Shown in pieces: positions 6,030 through 10,277 of a stretch of DNA of 10,277 bases. Source of the stretch: JBFMCT01 sp046565765 (GTDB lineage: Bacteria > Actinomycetota > Acidimicrobiia > Acidimicrobiales > AC-14). A program made the translations under genes and the position numbers. The stretch covers positions 1 to 10,277 of the forward strand of contig JBKHXX010000035.1 in NCBI GenBank assembly GCA_046565765.1, written 5' to 3'. The notes below the pieces were generated by a model that ran no database searches, was not told where the DNA came from, and was given only the letters and a program-made list of their open reading frames with translations. Positions within the stretch are counted from its first letter, which is position 1; each line of letters starts with the position of its first letter.

Positions 6030-6647
6030 GTGCCGAAGCTGTGGGAGGAGACGGTCAACGCCCACCGCCGTGAAGTGCGGGACGCCATCCTCCACACCAC
6101 GGCGGCGCTGGTCGCCGAGCGCGGGCTGCGGGCGGTGACGATGTCCCAGATCGCCGAGAGAACCGGTATCGGTCGGGCCACGCTCTACCGGTACTTCGCC
6201 GACGTCGAGGCCGTACTGCTCGCCTGGCACGAGGACCAGATCACCGCGCACCTCGTCCAACTGGAGGAGATCCGCGACGCAGCCCACCCCCGGGACCGCC
6301 TTCGGGCGGTGTTGGAGGCCTACGCCCTTCTCTCTCGGCGATCCCACGGGCACTACGACGCCGACCTCGAGGGCTTCCTCCACGGCGACGGGCAGGTGGC
6401 CCGCGCCAGGCACCAGGTCCGTGACCTGGTCAGCGACGTCCTCGCCGAGGGCGCCCAGCGCGGGATGGTGCGCGACGATATTCCGCCCGATGAGCTCGCG
6501 GGCTACTGCGTCCATGCCCTGGCGGCAGCGGGAAACCTTCCCACCGACGCAGCCGTGCGCCGCCTCGTGACCGTCACCCTGGCAGGGTTGCACCGGTGTG
6601 GCGACCATCCGACCACCTCTGACCTGCGCCCTGCTCAAGGTGGATGA
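6030..6647 (+). CDS. TetR/AcrR family transcriptional regulator
   Basis: 205-residue predicted repressor. The N-terminal DNA-binding domain spans about 15-65: helix 1 (REVRDAILHTTAALVAERG), then the helix-turn-helix VTMSQIAERTGIGRATLYRYF at about 36-56, the TetR hallmark, followed by ADVEAVLLAWHE. The C-terminal part (70-195) is all-helical and would form the ligand pocket and dimer face; its ligand cannot be read from sequence. The GTG start is set by the -10 TAGAAT six bases upstream (leaderless). The divergent arrangement and the palindrome between the genes suggest it represses the two membrane-protein genes and, through the second half-site, itself. The tail after about 195 is polar and probably disordered. 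Confidence 0.92.
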   Translation: MPKLWEETVNAHRREVRDAILHTTAALVAERGLRAVTMSQIAERTGIGRATLYRYFADVEAVLLAWHEDQITAHLVQLEEIRDAAHPRDRLRAVLEAYALLSRRSHGHYDADLEGFLHGDGQVARARHQVRDLVSDVLAEGAQRGMVRDDIPPDELAGYCVHALAAAGNLPTDAAVRRLVTVTLAGLHRCGDHPTTSDLRPAQGG

Positions 6648-6651
6648 CCGA

Positions 6652-7104
6652 GTGCGTCGCCTCCCTGGGGCCGGCTCCCACGACCGTGCCCCGCCTGGCG
6701 CAGCCCAGCGACTCCTGGCCCCGACCGGGGCTGAGTATGGGATCCACCAAGACCCGGACGACGGGCCCGCCGCGACGGTCAGGACCGACGATCTCGCGAA
6801 CGGGTTCCCGGCGCCGCCCCTCTGGGCGGCGCCGACCGTGCTGTCGGTGCTCGTCGCCCAGGCACTCATCGCTCGCCGAGACCAGTTCGGGACCATCTCC
6901 GGAGCCGGTCGATGGCTGGAGGATCGAGAGCAACGCCTCTTCGAGGTTCCCGCCGCTGCAACCGGCCTACGAGTCGTCTCCCGTCTGCAGCTCGCCCTGG
7001 CGATCGGGGAGAGGTCGTTGCGCTCAACGCCTCGTGCATTGATGCCCAGCGACATGTGGCAGCCTGCGAGGTGGGCAAGAGCGGTACCTCCGCCCTATGA
7101 ATAG
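6652..7104 (+). CDS. hypothetical ORF of doubtful status
   Basis: About 150 residues from GTG 6652, five nt after the tetR stop; the same frame is open up to GTG 6598 inside tetR. The C-terminal two thirds reads like protein (VLSVLVAQALIARRDQFGTI, then GAGRWLEDREQRLFEVPAA and RLQLALAIGERSLRS). I recognise no family, and there is no good ribosome site. It could be a remnant of a decayed gene. The other frames here are Ser/Arg/Pro rich and look like shadows. Apart from this frame I see nothing in 6648-7127. Confidence 0.3.
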   Translation: MRRLPGAGSHDRAPPGAAQRLLAPTGAEYGIHQDPDDGPAATVRTDDLANGFPAPPLWAAPTVLSVLVAQALIARRDQFGTISGAGRWLEDREQRLFEVPAAATGLRVVSRLQLALAIGERSLRSTPRALMPSDMWQPARWARAVPPPYE

Positions 7105-7127
7105 CCCTCGCCCTCCGCCATGAGTTG

Positions 7128-7933
7128 TCAACCACTGGAGAAGACGATGGAACCGTCCCGGCGTCCTGCGTCGGCCAGGCGGTGAAAGGTGAGCAGCGAG
7201 ACGGCCAACCAACCGAGAAGGACCAGGCCCTCCCGTGCGGCGCTGCTGAGGATGACCCCTGGGCGGGCGGCGCCGTAGAGCTCGCGAATGGCGTGGAGCC
7301 CGTGGGTGAGCGGGAGGACGGCCGAGATCCACTCGACGACAACCGGGAAGAACTCCCTGGGCACCGTCACGCCGCAGAACGCCATGATCACGAGTCGCCC
7401 GACGTTCGCCACCGTCCGTTGCAGGCTCGGTGTCTTCAGGATGAGGCCGGCCAGAACGGTCGCAGCCATGTAGGTCGTGAGAGTCACGAGGACGAGCAAA
7501 ACGATCAGCACGGGGTACCGGCTCCAGCGAAGCGAGACCTCGAACAGCGGCGCCACGAGAAGGAGGGCCCCGAGGGAAGTGACCAGTCCGTTGACCACGA
7601 AGGCAGCCCCCCGGCCCATGAGGACGACCAAGGGGCTCGATGGCGACGCCACCAGCAACGGAAGCGTCCCGTTCCATCGCTCGCCGACCGTGGCAGTTGT
7701 GACGGTGAGCCCCGAGGCGGACGCCACCGCCACGGCGCTGCCCACGAGCAGGAAGACGACCTGGTCCTGGGATCCGAGCAACCGCGCGTGGCGAAGAAGG
7801 CGACCTGGGCCAGCAGTCGCCCGCACAGACCGAAGCCCCAGCTCCACCAGGTGTAGACCGACGCCAGCGTGTCGCGGAATCCGCTCAGGGCCGCATGGCC
7901 GAGGATCCGCAGCGTCTGACGGATGCGGGTCAC
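7128..7933 (-). pseudogene. ABC-2 type transporter permease (second), frameshifted
   Basis: Membrane subunit of an ABC exporter, split by a frameshift. From GTG 7933 (overlapping the first permease's stop by GTGA) the frame encodes VTRIRQTLRILGHAALSGF to VAFFA, residue 48. The permease then continues in another frame from about 7787 as ARLLGSQDQVVFLLVG, through helices SAVAVASASGLTVTTATVGE, GRGAAFVVNGLVTSLGALLLVA, VLIVLLVLVTLTTYMAATVL and VTVPREFFPVVVEWISAVLP, to a stop at 7128-7130. One extra base near 7784-7790 would restore a 268-residue protein of normal ABC-2 permease length. GERWNGTLPLLVASP is typical of the family's coupling region. The break is either a real inactivating mutation or a consensus error; if real, the exporter lacks its second half unless permease 1 works as a homodimer. 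Confidence 0.8.
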
Positions 7934-8697
7934 TGGAACCCCAGCGTGCCGAGCTGGCGGACGTGTCGGAGCACCCGTGCCAATAGTGCCCGCCCCGCCA
8001 CGAACCCCGCCGCGCCGAGCAGGAACACCATGACCAGCGCTGCCAGCGCGCCGTCGACCGGGCCGGGGCGGAGGCACCCTCGCAGAAGGTCGGCGCTCCA
8101 CGACAAGAAGAGGCACCGGCCGAGCGGTCGCAGCCACTCCGGGAGGAACGAGAGCGGTACGAGCACACCGGACAACAGGTAGATCGGGTAGTTGAGGGTG
8201 TTCTGGTACGTCCTCGCCGATCGGGCGAGCACGAAGGCGGCCGCCATGATGAGCGCAGTGCCGGTGGTCGCCATGCATGTCAGCGCCAGCGTCACGGCCA
8301 AAAGGAGGGGATGCTCCACCGAGATGCTCACGCCGAATCCGATCCGGGCCACAAGGGCGGTCTCCACCACCGCTACCAGGCTGAGGAGGCTGACGGCGGC
8401 GACCCGGCCGAAGACCACCAGCGGCAGGGGTGTGGGGGTGGTGACGACCTCCTCGAGGATGCCGGTGCCGCGGTCGTAGTCGACGACGTCACCGGAGATC
8501 TCCAATGCCATGCCCCAGACGGTGATGAGCACGGGGGCTGCCAGTGCGAAGCTCGTCAGGTCGTCGCGGCCGGCCGCCTTGACCACTCCGAGGAACACGA
8601 TGGCGAAGAACGGATTGGCCACAATCTCGTTGAGGTAGGACCGGTCCCCGGTGACGATCTGCAGCTGGAGGCGGACGGCGCCCCAGAGGCCGCGCAC
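7930..8697 (-). CDS. ABC-2 type transporter permease (first)
   Basis: 255-residue integral membrane subunit of a DrrB/ABC-2-like exporter. Predicted helices lie at about 26-42, 49-66, 97-121, 130-158, 166-187 and 217-243. The segment DYDRGTGILEEVVTTPTPLPLVVFGR (about 73-98) is the cytoplasmic coupling region usual in this family, and PIYLLSGVLVPLSFLPEWLRPL (171-192) is the hallmark stretch before the last helices. GTG 8697 directly follows the ATPase stop, with GGAGGT just upstream inside the ATPase gene, so translation is probably coupled. Its stop overlaps the start of the second permease by 4 nt. The substrate is unknown; relatives export drugs, lipids or polysaccharides. Confidence 0.9.
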   Translation of the reverse strand: MRGLWGAVRLQLQIVTGDRSYLNEIVANPFFAIVFLGVVKAAGRDDLTSFALAAPVLITVWGMALEISGDVVDYDRGTGILEEVVTTPTPLPLVVFGRVAAVSLLSLVAVVETALVARIGFGVSISVEHPLLLAVTLALTCMATTGTALIMAAAFVLARSARTYQNTLNYPIYLLSGVLVPLSFLPEWLRPLGRCLFLSWSADLLRGCLRPGPVDGALAALVMVFLLGAAGFVAGRALLARVLRHVRQLGTLGFQ

Positions 8698-9657
8698 TCA
8701 GACCTCCATGCCGCGCTCACCCAGCAGGCTCAGATAGACCTCTTCCAGGCTGGGCCGGGTGACCCGAACCGACGTGACTCCAGCCGCTACCAGCTGGCGC
8801 ATCACTTCGCCCACGGCCCATTCCCCGTCGACCTCGATACGGGCACCGAGACCGCTCGGTGTCACCCGGCTCACGCCCACAGACGAGCGAAGCGCGTTGA
8901 GGACTGCCTCTCCCGCCCCTTCGCATTCGATCCGCTCGAAGCGGGAGAGCGTCGCCGAGAGCGTCCGGGGAGTCTCGGTGGCGATCAGTCGGCCGCGGTC
9001 GATGAGGGTGACCCGGTCACAGACGGCTTCCGCCTCGGCCATGTCATGGGTCGTCAGGAAGACGGTGCGGCCCTCGGCCGCTAGACCTCCGATGATGGAT
9101 CGCAGGTCCCTGGCAGCAACCGGGTCCATGCCAGTGGACGGCTCGTCGAGGAAGAGCACGGGAGGATCGTGGACAAGGCCTCGAGCCAGATGGAGGCGCT
9201 GGCGCATCCCACGCGAGAAGGACTGGACCCGGTCGTCGGCCCGGTCGGCCAGGCCCACCCGTTCGAGAAGGGCCTCTGTTCGTTCCCGCCCTGCGGCGGG
9301 GCTCATCCGGTACAGGGCGCACCAGTAATGGAGGTTCTGGCGAGCCGTAAGTCGGTTGTAGAGGCCACGCTCGCCGCCGAGGACGATTCCGATCAGGGGC
9401 CGTACGGCGTCGACGTCCTTCACGACATCATGGCCCATCACCCTCGCTGCGCCGGACGACGGCAGAAGGATCGTCGAGAGGATCTTCACCAGCGTGGTCT
9501 TGCCCGCCCCGTTCGGTCCGAGCAGCCCGTGCACCTCGCCCCGCTGCACCGTCAGTGACACGTGGGCGAGGGCGAAGACCTCAGGCCGGCGCTTCGGCGA
9601 GAACACCCGGCGCAAGTCCTGCACTTCCACTGCCGGGCCGCCGGCTATTGCGCTCAT
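8698..9657 (-). CDS. ABC transporter ATP-binding protein (DrrA-like)
   Basis: 319-residue nucleotide-binding subunit. Walker A GPNGAGKTT at 47-55; signature SRGMRQRL at 148-155, in place of LSGGQ; Walker B VLFLDE at 167-172; D-loop GMDP at 176-179; switch histidine H204 (TTHDM). The Q-loop region reads IGIVLGGERGLYNRLT at about 89-104, with Gly-Gly where most members have glutamine. The C-terminal domain (about 235-319) ends in the SLEEVYLSL motif common in DrrA-type proteins. It is the first gene of the exporter operon and is followed without gap by permease 1. I chose ATG 9657 because homology begins there (VEVQDLRRVFS); the upstream purine run AAAGAGAG gives a weak ribosome site. An in-frame extension to 9846 runs antiparallel to nothing recognisable and overlaps the transposase gene, so it is rejected. 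Confidence 0.93.
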   Translation of the reverse strand: MSAIAGGPAVEVQDLRRVFSPKRRPEVFALAHVSLTVQRGEVHGLLGPNGAGKTTLVKILSTILLPSSGAARVMGHDVVKDVDAVRPLIGIVLGGERGLYNRLTARQNLHYWCALYRMSPAAGRERTEALLERVGLADRADDRVQSFSRGMRQRLHLARGLVHDPPVLFLDEPSTGMDPVAARDLRSIIGGLAAEGRTVFLTTHDMAEAEAVCDRVTLIDRGRLIATETPRTLSATLSRFERIECEGAGEAVLNALRSSVGVSRVTPSGLGARIEVDGEWAVGEVMRQLVAAGVTSVRVTRPSLEEVYLSLLGERGMEV

Positions 9658-9766
9658 TCGCTCTCTTTGCTGGACACCCCGCACGATAACGGCACCGCCG
9701 AGAACGGAGGTGTCAATTTCAACCGCCCCGGGTTTGGTGGAGGCTCGATTAGTGGCGCTACGCGTT
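9658..9766 (-). promoter_or_regulatory. intergenic region between transposase and ABC operon; possible promoter and IS end
   Basis: On the minus strand a perfect TTGACA (9716-9711) is present, but no well-spaced -10 is clear; the nearest TANNNT is TATCGT at 22 bp. The transposase stop is at 9767-9769, so the end of the insertion sequence should lie in or near this interval. Without the other end its inverted repeat cannot be identified. Confidence 0.3.
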
Positions 9767-10277
9767 TCACTGGGGAGCCCGTGTTCGGATGCGCGGTGGC
9801 CTGGGACGGCTCGGCCACGTGACGCCGCCGGCATGGAGCAGTACACGCAAGCGGTAGTGCTCGAACCGCTTGAACCCGTGGCCGCAGCGCTTGACCCGCT
9901 TCACGCACAGGTTCAGCCCCTCGGTGGGACCGTTGGATGCACCGCTCTCATGGTGGGCGAGGATCTCGGTGCGCCACGACTCGAGGGTGTTGCCGAGCGA
10001 GCGGATCTCCTCGACGTCGTCGGCGGCGCAGCCGGCGATTGCCTTGTCCAACAGCGTGGCCGCCACCGCCACGTCGTCGGTCAGGTACACGTCCCGCACT
10101 GACTCCTTGGCCAGCCAGGCGCCCAGGACCTCGTCGTGGGGATCGCCCACACGCAGTCCCAGCAGCAGGCGGTTCGAGCCCCGCTCGTCGAGGCGCTCGT
10201 TGCCGGCCAGGAGCAGCTTGCGGATGCGATAGAGCGGATCCTCCTTGCGGCCACGGTGGCCGAGGGTCTCGTTCTGG
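9767..10277 (-). CDS. ISL3 family transposase, C-terminal part (runs off the window)
   Basis: About 169 residues of the C-terminus of a DDE transposase; the frame is open to the right edge, so its start lies outside the window. Recognisable ISL3 features are ETLGHRGRKEDPLYRIRKLL near the visible beginning, a spacer region (LAKESVRDVYLTDD), then the conserved end SNGPTEGLNLCVKRVKRCGHGF followed by FEHYRLRVLLHAGGV. The glutamate in GPTEG is the usual position of the last catalytic acid in such enzymes. The enzyme would cut and rejoin the element's ends. The visible part is free of stops, so the element may be intact. It lies upstream of the ABC operon on the same strand and could influence its transcription. 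An alternative GTG at 10150 is internal and not a true start. Confidence 0.9.
   Translation of the reverse strand, partial: QNETLGHRGRKEDPLYRIRKLLLAGNERLDERGSNRLLLGLRVGDPHDEVLGAWLAKESVRDVYLTDDVAVAATLLDKAIAGCAADDVEEIRSLGNTLESWRTEILAHHESGASNGPTEGLNLCVKRVKRCGHGFKRFEHYRLRVLLHAGGVTWPSRPRPPRIRTRAPQ

Noticed and set aside
6006..7055. 349-codon minus-strand ORF antisense to tetR
   Set aside because: Its sequence is explained as the complement of the TetR reading frame; no ribosome site or domain supports it.
7125..7856. 243-codon plus-strand ORF over the permease
   Set aside because: Glu/Arg/His/Asp-rich shadow of the hydrophobic permease gene on the other strand.
8311..9084. 257-codon plus-strand ORF over permease 1 and the ATPase
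   Set aside because: Antisense shadow; hydrophilic, domain-free translation.
1..10277. CRISPR arrays, tRNA, rRNA, riboswitch or attachment site
   Set aside because: No regularly spaced repeats, cloverleaf-like sequence or conserved RNA core was seen on either strand by eye.

Overview
The window is about 70% G+C with strong G/C preference at third codon positions. Its protein families (a CPD-type copper ATPase, a CsoR-like fragment, a TetR regulator with an apparently leaderless start, a DUF3105 protein) point to a high-GC actinobacterium, perhaps near the Acidimicrobiia; the lineage is inferred, as no rRNA or other marker is present. An insertion-sequence transposase at the right edge and two frameshifted genes suggest an accessory, partly decaying region.

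Left part (1-4955): a copper/heavy-metal theme. A P1B-type ATPase (83-2518, +) converges on an 18-cysteine four-helix-bundle copper-storage protein of the Csp3/DUF326 type (2615-3019, -). The csp upstream region carries two adjoining perfect palindromes. About 370 bp further on, an AT-rich promoter/operator-like island precedes a DUF3105 membrane-anchored protein (about 3730-4398, +). A third CTAC...GTAG element precedes a csoR-family gene (4675-4955, +) that is frameshifted in a poly-G run and lacks two of the three copper ligands.

Middle part (4956-6647): a TetR regulator (6030-6647, +) is divergent from two small membrane-protein genes (5935-5681 and 5667-5143, -). The 15-bp perfect palindrome GAGACACTGTGTCTC fills the spacer of the minus-strand promoter, and a half-site recurs 20 bp away. 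This reads as a self-contained repressor/target module.

Right part (6648-10277): a gene-poor stretch with one doubtful ORF, then on the minus strand an ABC-2 type exporter operon in the order ATPase (9657-8698), permease 1 (8697-7930), permease 2 (7933-7128). The genes abut or overlap by 4 nt, but permease 2 carries a frameshift near 7789. Upstream of the exporter, on the same strand, is the C-terminal part of an ISL3-family transposase that runs off the window.

Working model (inference): copper is exported by the ATPase and sequestered in the cytosol by the Csp protein. The DUF3105 gene may belong to the same regulon because similar CTAC/GTAG inverted repeats lie upstream. The TetR module and the ABC exporter look like separate cargo. 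No tRNA, rRNA, CRISPR array or replication origin was seen.
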